Of a DNA stretch of 6,869 nt, positions 1-6,656 are shown in pieces. The position numbers were made by a program, and so were the translations under genes. The notes under the pieces were generated by a model, which had not been told where the DNA came from, did not search any database, and saw only the letters and a list, made by a program, of their open reading frames with translations. This stretch comes from a bacterium HR41 (GTDB lineage: Bacteria; Actinomycetota; Thermoleophilia; Solirubrobacterales; Thermoleophilaceae): assembly GCA_002898855.1 (NCBI GenBank), contig BEIR01000067.1:1-6869 (forward strand), given 5' to 3'. Numbering within the stretch: the stretch's first letter is position 1; each line of letters starts with the position of its first letter.

Positions 1-1
1 T

Positions 2-448
2 CCCGACCTCGTCACTCCCAACGAGCCCGAGGCCGAGGAGCTTGTCGGCCACGAGTTCGTCGACCCGGTCGATCGCTTGCGAGCGCTGGGCGAGATCGCC
101 GAGCTCGGTGCTCGCCAGGCGGTGCTGACGCTTCCCGACGGTTGCATCGCCCTGCTCGAAGGTCCCGGCGGCGAGCGCGAGCTGTGGCGGGCGACGCTCG
201 AGCCGCTCGAGCCGGTGTCGGCGGTGGGCTCGGGTGACGCCTTCCTCGCTGGCTACATCGCAGCCCTCTACCAGGGGCGTCCAACGCCCGAGCGGCTCGC
301 TTTCGCGGTCGCCTGTGGTGCCGAGTCGACGCAACACTTCGGCGCCGGCACGCTCGATCCGCGCGCCGTCGAGCGGCTTGTGCCGACCGTCGCGGTCGAG
401 CGCATCACCGCCGCCGAGCCGTTGGCGGGGATCGTCGGCGGCGCCTGA
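2..448 (+). CDS. PfkB-family sugar kinase, 1-phosphofructokinase-like (5'-truncated)
   Basis: This is the C-terminal 148 codons of a carbohydrate kinase whose start lies before the window. The reading frame is open from base 2 to the TGA at 446-448. The visible part begins with a PNEPEAEEL stretch, which matches the 'PN..E...L' segment that follows the core of PfkB kinases. The second PfkB signature follows as AVGSGDAFLAGYIAAL; its GSGD supplies the anion hole and the catalytic Asp, encoded at 236-238. The end, GAESTQHFGAGTLDP, resembles the C-terminus of the 1-phosphofructokinase/tagatose-6-phosphate kinase subgroup. Such enzymes phosphorylate a sugar phosphate with ATP in the cytosol. The subgroup call rests on the C-terminal style only, and another PfkB substrate is possible. 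A hairpin starts 8 bases after the stop codon, so the gene may be transcriptionally separate from guaB3. Confidence 0.88.
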   Translation, partial: PDLVTPNEPEAEELVGHEFVDPVDRLRALGEIAELGARQAVLTLPDGCIALLEGPGGERELWRATLEPLEPVSAVGSGDAFLAGYIAALYQGRPTPERLAFAVACGAESTQHFGAGTLDPRAVERLVPTVAVERITAAEPLAGIVGGA

Positions 449-455
449 CGCGGCG

Positions 456-475
456 GCGCTGTCCCGCGACGGCGC
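456..475 (+). terminator. GC-rich hairpin after the sugar kinase gene, possible terminator
   Basis: Bases 456-463 (GCGCTGTC) pair with 468-475 (GACGGCGC) over 8 bp with one T-G wobble, closing a four-base loop. The hairpin begins 8 bases after the kinase stop codon. No T-run follows, so it is not a classical intrinsic terminator. U-less hairpins at gene ends are common in high-GC actinobacteria, but a hairpin of this size is not rare by chance in such GC-rich DNA. Confidence 0.35.
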
Positions 476-482
476 AGCTCCG

Positions 483-505
483 CGCAGGCACAGTCGCGTG
501 CCGCG
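483..505 (+). promoter_or_regulatory. Second hairpin in the kinase-guaB3 gap
   Basis: Bases 487-491 (GGCAC) pair perfectly with 498-502 (GTGCC) around a six-base loop. The stem continues outward as 483-485 (CGC) with 503-505 (GCG) if A486 is bulged, giving 8 bp in all. It lies 7 bases after the first hairpin. It could reinforce termination of the upstream gene or be a chance structure; the sequence alone does not decide. Confidence 0.25.
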
Positions 506-513
506 AGCGATCG

Positions 514-569
514 GTCGGCCGACGCGGTTGGTACGCTAGCGAACGAAGCCGGCAGCGATTCGCTCGTTC
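514..569 (+). promoter_or_regulatory. Possible promoter/operator region of guaB3
   Basis: This stretch holds a perfect 10-base palindrome, GTCGGCCGAC, at 514-523. A weak -10-like hexamer TACGCT follows at 532-537, overlapping a second palindrome CGCTAGCG at 534-541. A short inverted repeat pairs GAACGA (541-546) with TCGTTC (564-569). No convincing -35 box is visible at the expected distance. The palindromes could be an operator, but short palindromes are frequent in this base composition, so the call is tentative. Confidence 0.2.
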
Positions 570-572
570 TGC

Positions 573-576
573 GGAG
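573..576 (+). promoter_or_regulatory. Ribosome-binding site of guaB3
   Basis: GGAG at 573-576 sits 5 bases before the ATG at 582. It supports that ATG as the start, together with the GuaB3-type N-terminus that follows immediately. Confidence 0.6.
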
Positions 577-581
577 CAGCT

Positions 582-1844
582 ATGGAGATCGAAATCGGTA
601 GAGGAAAAAAGGGTCGCCGCGCTTACGGGTTCGACGACATCGCGATCGTTCCTTCGCGTCGCACGCGCGACCCCGACGACGTCGACATCACCTGGAAGCT
701 CGGTGACTATCGCTTCGAGCTGCCGCTGTTGGCTTCAGCTATGGACGGTGTCGTCTCGCCGAAGACGGCAGGCATCATCGGCCGTCTCGGCGGTCTCGCG
801 GTCCTGAACCTCGAGGGCATCTGGACCCGTTACGAGGACGCCGACGCCCAGCTCGAGAAGATCGCGAGCTTCCCCAACGAGATCGCGACGCGCGAGATGC
901 AGCGGATCTACGCGGAGCCGATCAAGGAGGAGCTGATCGCCCAGCGGATCCGCGAGATCAAGGAGCAGGGCGTGGTCGCCGCTGCGGCGCTCACCCCCCA
1001 GCGGGTGCGCCAGTACTACGAGATCGCGCTCGAGGCCGGTCTCGACATCCTCGTCATCCAGGGCACGGTGATCTCCGCCGAGCACGTCTCGCGCACGAGC
1101 GAGCCGCTCAACCTCAAGGAGTTCATCCGCGAGGTGCCGGTGCCGGTGATCGTCGGCGGGTGCACGTCGTACTCGACCGCGCTCCACCTGATGCGCACGG
1201 GTGCCGTTGGCGTGCTGGTGGGTGTCGGGCCGGGTGCGGCGTGCACCACGCGCGGCGTGCTCGGTATCGGTGTGCCGCAGGCCACGGCGATTGCCGACGT
1301 CGCTGCTGCACGCTCCCAGCACATGCTCGAGACCGGCGAGTACGTGAACGTGATTGCCGACGGCGGGATGCGCACCGGCGGCGACATCGCCAAGGCGATC
1401 GCCTGCGGTGCCGACGCGGTGATGATCGGGTCGCCGCTTGCGCGCGCCTACGAGGCGCCCGGACGTGGCTACCACTGGGGGATGGCGACCTTCCATCCGA
1501 CGCTGCCGCGCGGCGCGCGGGTGCGTGTCGAGCAGAACGGCACGCTCGAGCAGATCCTGCTCGGGCCGGCTCACGAGAACGACGGCACCTTCAACCTCAT
1601 GGGCAGCTTGAAGACGTCGATGGCCACCTGCGGCTACTCGGACCTGCTCGACTTCCAGCGCGCCGAGGTGATGGTCGCGCCGGCGCTCCAGACCGAGGGC
1701 AAGCTGCTCCAGCGCACGCAGGGCATCGGGATGGGGGCGCGCAGCGCCGCCGCCCCGGCGCCGCCGCCGAGCGGCGACGGCATCTCCCCGCGCCCCGACG
1801 ATCCGGCTACGCCTAGCGCCGACCCGGCGCTTGTCGGCGACTAG
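582..1844 (+). CDS. guaB3: GuaB3-family IMP dehydrogenase-related protein, no CBS domain
   Basis: This 420-residue TIM-barrel protein belongs to the IMPDH/GMP reductase superfamily. Its N-terminus ([11 protein letters not shown], then [12 protein letters not shown]) is typical of the actinobacterial GuaB3 subgroup, not of housekeeping GuaB2. Visible motifs are SAMD at residues 52-55, VGG at 191-193, the catalytic-loop motif GPGAACTTR with Cys221, and the IMP-phosphate-binding ADGG with Asp260. [15 protein letters not shown] comes near the end of the barrel. No CBS (Bateman) regulatory pair is inserted, which accounts for the length below the roughly 490 of classical IMPDH. The Arg-Tyr flap of IMPDH (GRVPYKG-type) is not evident. 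The last 53 residues (368-420) are a Pro/Ala-rich tail beyond the usual family end. IMPDH activity (IMP to XMP with NAD+) is plausible given Cys221 and the adjacent guaA, but the subgroup's function varies, so the exact reaction is inferred. Confidence 0.9.
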   Translation: MEIEIGRGKKGRRAYGFDDIAIVPSRRTRDPDDVDITWKLGDYRFELPLLASAMDGVVSPKTAGIIGRLGGLAVLNLEGIWTRYEDADAQLEKIASFPNEIATREMQRIYAEPIKEELIAQRIREIKEQGVVAAAALTPQRVRQYYEIALEAGLDILVIQGTVISAEHVSRTSEPLNLKEFIREVPVPVIVGGCTSYSTALHLMRTGAVGVLVGVGPGAACTTRGVLGIGVPQATAIADVAAARSQHMLETGEYVNVIADGGMRTGGDIAKAIACGADAVMIGSPLARAYEAPGRGYHWGMATFHPTLPRGARVRVEQNGTLEQILLGPAHENDGTFNLMGSLKTSMATCGYSDLLDFQRAEVMVAPALQTEGKLLQRTQGIGMGARSAAAPAPPPSGDGISPRPDDPATPSADPALVGD

Positions 1845-1887
1845 CGGCTTGGCGTTCGACGCAAGGCAGGGCGTCGCTAGCGCTGGC

Positions 1888-3522
1888 GTGGACGCCAGCA
1901 CAGCTGTCGGCGGCAACGGCAACACGGAAGCGACCGCCACGACAGCCGCGCTCGACGCGCCCGAGGCGGGCGCTCTCTACGGCGGCCACGAGCACGTCGT
2001 CGTTCTCGACTTCGGCGGTCAGTACTCGCAGTTGATCGCCCGCCGCGTCCGCGAGCTCGGTGTTTACGCGGAGCTTGCGCCCTACGACACGCCCGTCGCC
2101 GAGCTGCGCGCCCGTCGGCCGATCGGCTTGATCCTCTCCGGCGGCCCGGCATCGGTCTACGAGCCCGGCGCACCGCCGCTGCCCGCCGGCCTGCTCGAGC
2201 TCGACGTACCGGTGCTGGGCATCTGCTACGGGATGCAAGCGATGGCGCGTGCCCTCGGTGGACGCGTCGAGCCGGCGCCGGTCGGGGAGTTCGGCCGCAC
2301 TCAGCTCGAGGTGCGCGACGAAGGCGCGCTTTTCCGCGGTCTGCCGAGCCACCAGACCTGCTGGATGAGCCATCGCGACGCTGTCTTCGAGCCGCCGCCC
2401 GGCTTCCGCGCGCTTGCCGCTTCGCCGGCGTCGCCGGTCGCGGCGTTCGAAAGCAGCGAGCGGCGCCTCTACGGCATCCAGTTCCACCCCGAGGTCACCC
2501 ACACGCCGCACGGGCGCGACGTCCTCGAGCGCTTCTTGCGCGACGTCTGCGGCGCCCGCGACAGCTGGACGCCCGAGTCGCTCGTCGCCCGGCGGATCGC
2601 CGAGATTCGCGCGCGCGTTGGGGACGAGCGTGTGATCTGTGCGCTGTCGGGCGGTGTCGACAGCTCGGTCGCGGCGCTGATCGTCCACCGCGCGGTCGGC
2701 GACCAGCTCACGTGCGTCTTCGTCGACCACGGACTCTTGCGCAAAAACGAGGCCGACCAAGTGGTAGCGGCGTTCCGCGACCGCTTCCACGTTCCGCTTG
2801 TCGCCGTCGACGCGCGCGAACGGTTCCTCGCCCGTCTGCGCGGCGTCGTCGATCCCGAGCGCAAGCGCAAGATCATCGGCGAGGAGTTCATCCGTGTGTT
2901 CGAAGAGGAGGCGCGGCGCCTCGGCGAGCCGCGCTTCCTCGTACAGGGCACGCTGTACTCGGACGTGATCGAGTCGGGCGGGGCGAAGGGTGCGGCGACT
3001 ATCAAGTCGCACCACAACGTCGGCGGTCTGCCCGAAGATCTGCGCTTCGAGCTGATCGAGCCGCTACGCGACCTCTTCAAGGACGAGGTTCGCCGTGTCG
3101 GCGAGGAGCTCGGCCTGCCCGACCGCCTCGTCTGGCGCCAGCCGTTCCCCGGGCCGGGGCTGGCGATCCGCATCGTCGGCGGCGAAGTCACCGAGGAGCG
3201 TCTCGCCGTCCTGCGCGAAGCCGACGCCATCCTGCAGGACGAAATCCGCGCTGCCGGCCTCTATCGCGAGCTCTGGCAGTCCTTTTGTGTCCTTCCGGCC
3301 GGCCTCAGGACTGTCGGGGTGCAGGGCGACGGGCGCACCTACGGGTACGTGATCGTGGTACGTGCCGTCACCTCCGAGGACGCGATGACGGCCGACTGGG
3401 CGCGCCTACCGTACGACCTCATCGAGCGCGTCTCCCAGCGGATCGTCGCCGAGGTGCCGCAGGTGAACCGCGTCGTCCTCGACGTCACGTCGAAACCTCC
3501 GGGTACGATCGAGTGGGAGTGA
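1888..3522 (+). CDS. guaA: GMP synthase (glutamine-hydrolysing)
   Basis: GuaA aminates XMP to GMP using ATP and glutamine, the last step of GMP synthesis in the cytosol. With the GTG at 1888 it has 544 residues. Domain order is complete. An N-terminal class I glutamine amidotransferase begins at [19 protein letters not shown] and carries nucleophile Cys113 (GICYG), His200 and Glu202 (QFHPEV). The ATP-pyrophosphatase domain has the P-loop SGGVDSS at 254-260. The C-terminal dimerisation/XMP-binding domain ends in the invariant [11 protein letters not shown]. The start is uncertain. The frame is also open from TTG 1831 (563 residues, overlapping guaB3) and TTG 1849 (4 bases after its stop), and none of the three starts has a clear Shine-Dalgarno. 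GTG 1888 gives a length nearest the usual 510-530, though it still leaves about 30 residues before the conserved core. The gap or overlap with guaB3 is short, so the two are probably co-transcribed. Confidence 0.96.
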   Translation: MDASTAVGGNGNTEATATTAALDAPEAGALYGGHEHVVVLDFGGQYSQLIARRVRELGVYAELAPYDTPVAELRARRPIGLILSGGPASVYEPGAPPLPAGLLELDVPVLGICYGMQAMARALGGRVEPAPVGEFGRTQLEVRDEGALFRGLPSHQTCWMSHRDAVFEPPPGFRALAASPASPVAAFESSERRLYGIQFHPEVTHTPHGRDVLERFLRDVCGARDSWTPESLVARRIAEIRARVGDERVICALSGGVDSSVAALIVHRAVGDQLTCVFVDHGLLRKNEADQVVAAFRDRFHVPLVAVDARERFLARLRGVVDPERKRKIIGEEFIRVFEEEARRLGEPRFLVQGTLYSDVIESGGAKGAATIKSHHNVGGLPEDLRFELIEPLRDLFKDEVRRVGEELGLPDRLVWRQPFPGPGLAIRIVGGEVTEERLAVLREADAILQDEIRAAGLYRELWQSFCVLPAGLRTVGVQGDGRTYGYVIVVRAVTSEDAMTADWARLPYDLIERVSQRIVAEVPQVNRVVLDVTSKPPGTIEWE

Positions 3523-3556
3523 CACTCGCCGCGCCTGGCGCGCCCAGCTCGTTAGC

Positions 3557-3580
3557 GGGCGGTCGCGACGGGGCGGTCGC
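3557..3580 (+). repeat. Two direct copies of a 10-base repeat, 4 bases apart
   Basis: GGGCGGTCGC occurs at 3557-3566 and again exactly at 3571-3580, separated by GACG, in the 92-base gap between guaA and the small membrane protein gene. The unit spacing of 14 bases is not a full helical turn. It may be a tandem protein-binding site for the downstream gene or a chance duplication. No clear -10/-35 promoter is recognisable beside it. Confidence 0.5.
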
Positions 3581-3601
3581 AAATGCCAGCGTTCGACGAC
3601 G

Positions 3602-3608
3602 AGGAGAG
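3602..3608 (+). promoter_or_regulatory. Ribosome-binding site of the small membrane protein gene
   Basis: AGGAGAG at 3602-3608 is the best purine-rich Shine-Dalgarno-like stretch in the gap. It lies 6 bases before the GTG at 3615 (8 counted from AGGAG) and fixes that GTG as the start. Confidence 0.75.
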
Positions 3609-3614
3609 AGCTGC

Positions 3615-3878
3615 GTGGGCATCATCAGCTGGATCATCTGGGGTTTGATCGTCGGTGCCGTAGCGCGGCTGTTGCTGCCGGGACGGCAGTCGATCGGCTT
3701 GCTCTGGACGATCGCGCTGGGCGTGCTCGGTGCGCTTATCGGCGGCTTCGTCGCGACCGGCCTGCTCGGGATCGCCGACTACGACGACTTCGACCTCGGC
3801 AGCTTCCTGATCGCAGTGCTCACGTCGGTCGTGCTACTGGGCGTGGCCGAGCGCACCGGCATCGCCGGTCGCGGTTGA
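3615..3878 (+). CDS. GlsB/YeaQ/YmgE-family small membrane protein
   Basis: This 87-residue, very hydrophobic protein resembles the 'transglycosylase-associated' GlsB/YeaQ/YmgE family in length and layout. The first membrane segment is about residues 3-21 ([18 protein letters not shown]) and runs into the family-like PGRQ turn at 22-25. A Gly-rich second segment spans about 28-53 and a third about 61-78. An acidic DYDDFD loop (55-60) lies between segments two and three, and the C-terminus is short and polar. Family members are often stress-induced, but their biochemical role is not established, and the name does not imply enzyme activity. The GTG start has a strong ribosome-binding site. The gene sits between guaA and rplM with a gap of about 100 bases on each side, so it may be its own transcription unit or a read-through passenger. 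Confidence 0.85.
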   Translation: MGIISWIIWGLIVGAVARLLLPGRQSIGLLWTIALGVLGALIGGFVATGLLGIADYDDFDLGSFLIAVLTSVVLLGVAERTGIAGRG

Positions 3879-3939
3879 GCGTCGCGGGTTACGGTCAGGC
3901 ACCGAGAAACGGGCGGAATGTGCCACACTGTGCGGCCGC

Positions 3940-3963
3940 TGGCGCCGGCAGAGGCTGGTGCTG
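3940..3963 (+). promoter_or_regulatory. Hairpin in the rplM leader, candidate autoregulatory structure
   Basis: Bases 3940-3949 (TGGCGCCGGC) can pair with 3954-3963 (GCTGGTGCTG) over 10 bp around the four-base loop AGAG, ending 19 bases before the rplM ATG. Four of the ten pairs are G-U in the sense RNA and would be A-C mismatches in the opposite strand, so the structure favours the rplM transcript. Leaders of L13 operons are autoregulated in some bacteria, and I infer such a role by position only. I do not recognise a known L13 leader consensus here. Confidence 0.3.
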
Positions 3964-3982
3964 CGACCCTCTACGCAACGAG

Positions 3983-4417
3983 ATGCGCACCTACATGGCC
4001 AACAAAGCGACGCGCGAGCGGCGGTGGTACGTCGTCGATGCCGCCGGCAAAACGCTCGGCCGGCTGGCGACGCAGATCGCCGATGTTCTGCGCGGCAAGC
4101 ACAAGCCCGAGTACACGCCGCACGTGGACGTCGGCGACTTCGTGATCGTTGTCAACGCCGAGCGGGTCGCGGTAACCGGCCGCAAGCGCGAGCAAAAGAT
4201 CTATTACCGCCACTCGGGCTATCCGGGCGGGTTGCGCCATCGCACGCTGGCCGAGCAGCTCGAGCGCCAACCGGAAGAGGTGATCCGTCTCGCCGTCAAG
4301 GGGATGCTGCCGCGCAACCGCTTGGCGCGCCAGCAGCTGCGCAAACTGAAGGTCTACCGCGGCCCCGATCATCCACACCAGGCGCAGCGACCGGAGCCGC
4401 TGGAGGTCGAGGCATGA
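3983..4417 (+). CDS. rplM: Large-subunit ribosomal protein uL13
   Basis: L13 is an early-assembling 50S protein that binds 23S rRNA. The 144-residue length fits the family (about 142-147). Family hallmarks in order are [15 protein letters not shown] (15-29), [19 protein letters not shown] (36-54), [11 protein letters not shown] (75-85), the signature around KGMLPRN (106-112), and [17 protein letters not shown] near the end. The ATG at 3983 gives MRTY at the N-terminus, as in other actinobacterial L13 proteins, and is preferred over the in-frame ATG at 3995. Upstream only a weak AACGAG is present, so initiation may depend on the leader structure. The TGA stop overlaps the rpsI start by 4 bases (ATGA), the usual L13-S9 pairing. 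Confidence 0.97.
   Translation: MRTYMANKATRERRWYVVDAAGKTLGRLATQIADVLRGKHKPEYTPHVDVGDFVIVVNAERVAVTGRKREQKIYYRHSGYPGGLRHRTLAEQLERQPEEVIRLAVKGMLPRNRLARQQLRKLKVYRGPDHPHQAQRPEPLEVEA
4402..4406 (+). promoter_or_regulatory. Ribosome-binding site of rpsI, inside rplM
   Basis: A perfect GGAGG at 4402-4406 lies 7 bases before the ATG at 4414, within the last codons of rplM. It decides the rpsI start: the long charged N-terminal region is therefore translated and is not an artefact of an over-extended frame. Confidence 0.85.
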
Positions 4418-5223
4418 GCGACGAACGCCGCGACGAGACAGCAGACGAGCGCAGCGCCGACGCTCGCGCAGAGGCGGGTGAGGGCGCCGATCGCAGCGAG
4501 CAGACAGAGCCGTCGGTCCCGGCTCCGGAAGCTGTAGCCAAGGAACGTCCCAAGCCCGGCGCCAAGCGTCGACGCAAGAAGTCCGACGAGGAGGAGCCCC
4601 CGCCGACCGAGGAGATCCCCGGCGCTCACCTCGAGCCCGACCTTGTGCTCGAGACCGAGCGCCCGGAAGGCGACGAGGACGAGGAGGACTTCTCGGCGAT
4701 CCTCGAACGTGTCGGCGCGCCGCAGGACACGGGGGAAGAGGCTGCCGAGGAGCCGGAAGAAGAGGCCGAGGGGGAAGAGGAGACGGTCGTCGCCGACACG
4801 GCGAGCGCACGCGAGCGCCTCGTCGACCTCGCCAGCGGGGCGCGCTACACGGCCACCGGCAAGCGCAAGACCGCTGTTGCGCGCGTGATCGTCAAGCCCG
4901 GTGCCGGCCGCTGGTACCTGAACGGTCGCCGCCTCGAGGACTACCTGCCGCGCGTGAAGCTGCAGAAGATGGTCCGCCAGCCGCTGCAGGTGCTGGGGCT
5001 GGAGGGCCGTGTCGACGTCGTCGTGAAGGTGCACGGCGGTGGCGTCTCGGCGCAGGCCGGTGCGATCCGTCACGGCCTCGCGCGCGCCCTTGCCGACGCC
5101 GATCCTGCGCTTCGTCCCGAGCTCAAGCGGCGCGGCTTCCTCACCCGCGACGCCCGCGTCGTCGAGCGCAAGAAGGCGGGACTGAAGAAGGCGCGCAAGC
5201 GTCCGCAGTTCTCCAAGCGCTGA
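4414..5223 (+). CDS. rpsI: Small-subunit ribosomal protein uS9 with long charged N-terminal extension
   Basis: S9 binds 16S rRNA in the head of the 30S subunit, and its C-terminal tail touches the P-site tRNA. The conserved domain is residues 145-269, starting [14 protein letters not shown]. It contains [11 protein letters not shown], the family signature [10 protein letters not shown] (208-217) and [20 protein letters not shown] with the invariant terminal SKR. The preceding 144 residues are an extension with no recognisable domain. They run as a polar/acidic start, a basic cluster (AKRRRKKS), a Pro/Glu-rich stretch, then strongly acidic runs ([20 protein letters not shown]). Actinobacterial S9 proteins often carry an acidic extension of some tens of residues, and this one is much longer, making 269 residues against about 130 for a typical S9. 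The start is secured by GGAGG and the ATGA overlap with rplM. Composition suggests disorder, and its role is unknown. Confidence 0.96.
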   Translation: MSDERRDETADERSADARAEAGEGADRSEQTEPSVPAPEAVAKERPKPGAKRRRKKSDEEEPPPTEEIPGAHLEPDLVLETERPEGDEDEEDFSAILERVGAPQDTGEEAAEEPEEEAEGEEETVVADTASARERLVDLASGARYTATGKRKTAVARVIVKPGAGRWYLNGRRLEDYLPRVKLQKMVRQPLQVLGLEGRVDVVVKVHGGGVSAQAGAIRHGLARALADADPALRPELKRRGFLTRDARVVERKKAGLKKARKRPQFSKR

Positions 5224-5230
5224 TCTTCCG

Positions 5231-6649
5231 GTGGCGGTTCAGCCGACCACGCCCACGACGGCGGCCGGCGGAGAGCGCCGGCTGTTCGGCACCGATGGCG
5301 TTCGCGGTGTCGCCGGAGAGACCCTGACACCAGAGCTCGCTGTGGCGCTTGGGCGGGCGCTCGTGTGCGCACACGGTGGCCGCCCGCGTGTGCTGGTCGC
5401 GCGCGACACGCGCCTCTCGGGACCGATGCTGGCGTCGGCGCTCGCAGCTGGAATCGCCGCAGCGGGTGGGGACGCGCTCCTCGCCGGCGTGCTCCCGACG
5501 CCGGCGGCGGCGGTGGTGACGCCCCGGCTCGGCCTCGAGTTCGCAGCCGTGATCTCGGCGTCCCACAACCCCTGGCAGGACAACGGCATCAAGTTTCTCG
5601 GCAGCGACGGAACCAAGATCCCCGATGAGCTCGAGCTGGCGATCGAGGCGCAGATCGAGCGCGGCCGAGCGTCCGCGTCCGGCGCGCCCGCAGTGGCTGC
5701 TTGCGCCGATGGCGGGGAGGTCGCCGGCACGACCGCGCCCGACCCGCGCGCGATCGGGTCGGTCGACACCGTCGACGGTGCCAGTGGCGACTACCTGCGC
5801 GCGCTCGAGGCGCGGTTCGGTGCGCTCGACCTCTCCGGGCTCAAGGTCGCTCTCGACTGCGCCAACGGCGCCACCTGGCAGACCGCGCCCGAGATCTTCC
5901 GTCGTCTCGGCGCCGAGGTCGTCACGGTCGGCTGCGCTCCCGACGGCACCAACATCAACGAGAGCTGCGGTTCGACGCATCCGGACGCGATCGCTCGCGC
6001 CGTCGTCGAGCAGGGGTGCGACATCGGCTTCGCTTTCGACGGCGACGGCGATCGCGTCGTCGCGGTCGATCGCAACGGGCGGGTTCGCGACGGCGACGAC
6101 ATCGTCGCTGCGATCGCCCGCTCGCTGCACGCCGCTGGCGAGCTCGCGGGCGGAGTGGCCGTGACGGTGATGACGAACTACGGCTTCCACCGCGCGATGC
6201 GCGAGCTCGGGATCGAAGTCGCGGTCACGCCGGTGGGCGACCGCCACGTGCTGAGTGCGCTGCTCGAGCGCGGCTGGATACTCGGCGGCGAGCAGTCGGG
6301 CCACATCATCGATCGCCGGTTCGCCGCCACCGGTGATGGCACCGCTTCGGCGCTCGCCTTGCTCGAGGCGCTCGCAGGGAGAGACCTCGCAACTGTCGAA
6401 ACGTTCGAGCGGATGCCGCAGACGCTCGTGAATGTGCCCGTGCGCGACCGCGGGGCGCTCGAGGGCAACGCGGCTGTCCGCGCTGCTGTCGAACGCTGGC
6501 AGAGCGAACTCGCCGACGAGGGACGGGTCTTGGTGCGGGCGTCGGGCACCGAACCGCTGGTGCGGGTGATGGTCGAAGCGAGCGACCGCAGCCGTTGCGA
6601 GGCGGTCGCGGCGGCGCTGGCGGAAGTGGTCGCGGCAGAGCTAGGCTGA
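5231..6649 (+). CDS. glmM: Phosphoglucosamine mutase
   Basis: GlmM converts glucosamine-6-phosphate to glucosamine-1-phosphate on the way to UDP-GlcNAc and peptidoglycan. The 472-residue protein has all four parts of the alpha-D-phosphohexomutase fold. The N-terminal substrate-entry motif is [10 protein letters not shown]. The active-site loop ISASHNP carries Ser111, the residue phosphorylated in the active enzyme. The metal loop DGDGDR has Asp270, Asp272 and Asp274. The sugar-binding motif GGEQSGH contains Glu354, and the C-terminal phosphate-binding loop is RASGTEP, from Arg436. Between about residues 146 and 177 there is an Ala/Gly-rich stretch, so the protein is some 20-25 residues longer than usual (about 445-450). 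The GTG start is 7 bases after the rpsI stop and has no Shine-Dalgarno, which suggests translation coupled to rpsI. The next in-frame start would cut the conserved N-terminus. Confidence 0.97.
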   Translation: MAVQPTTPTTAAGGERRLFGTDGVRGVAGETLTPELAVALGRALVCAHGGRPRVLVARDTRLSGPMLASALAAGIAAAGGDALLAGVLPTPAAAVVTPRLGLEFAAVISASHNPWQDNGIKFLGSDGTKIPDELELAIEAQIERGRASASGAPAVAACADGGEVAGTTAPDPRAIGSVDTVDGASGDYLRALEARFGALDLSGLKVALDCANGATWQTAPEIFRRLGAEVVTVGCAPDGTNINESCGSTHPDAIARAVVEQGCDIGFAFDGDGDRVVAVDRNGRVRDGDDIVAAIARSLHAAGELAGGVAVTVMTNYGFHRAMRELGIEVAVTPVGDRHVLSALLERGWILGGEQSGHIIDRRFAATGDGTASALALLEALAGRDLATVETFERMPQTLVNVPVRDRGALEGNAAVRAAVERWQSELADEGRVLVRASGTEPLVRVMVEASDRSRCEAVAAALAEVVAAELG

Positions 6650-6656
6650 ACCGTCC

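Noticed and set aside
735..1940. Long open frame on the minus strand opposite guaB3 (about 400 codons)
   Set aside because: It is antisense to a well-supported gene, is rich in Arg, Ala and His as expected of shadow frames in GC-rich codons, and shows no recognisable domain.
1813..3015. Long minus-strand open frame opposite guaA (400 codons)
   Set aside because: It mirrors guaA codons, with low-complexity Arg/Ala composition and no motif; guaA is complete on the other strand.
3531..3547. Hairpin GCGCC/GGCGC or CTGG/CCAG after guaA as a terminator
   Set aside because: The first leaves a one-base loop and the second only a 4-bp stem, with no T-run after either; too weak in such GC-rich DNA.
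2712..3614. In-frame upstream extension of the small membrane protein through guaA
   Set aside because: The extension is an Arg-rich alternative frame of guaA. The family-like protein and a strong ribosome-binding site both point to the GTG at 3615.
4414..4845. A separate gene fused to or overlapping the 5' end of rpsI
   Set aside because: The stretch has no domain, no internal stop and no separate start. The composition is a charged disordered extension of the kind actinobacterial S9 proteins carry in shorter form.
5141..6304. Long minus-strand open frame opposite glmM (387 codons)
   Set aside because: It is a shadow frame of glmM, with no domain and no ribosome-binding site of note.
6624..6656. 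glmS ribozyme/riboswitch ahead of glmS
   Set aside because: Only 7 bases separate glmM and glmS, leaving no room for the ribozyme, and nothing like its core is visible.
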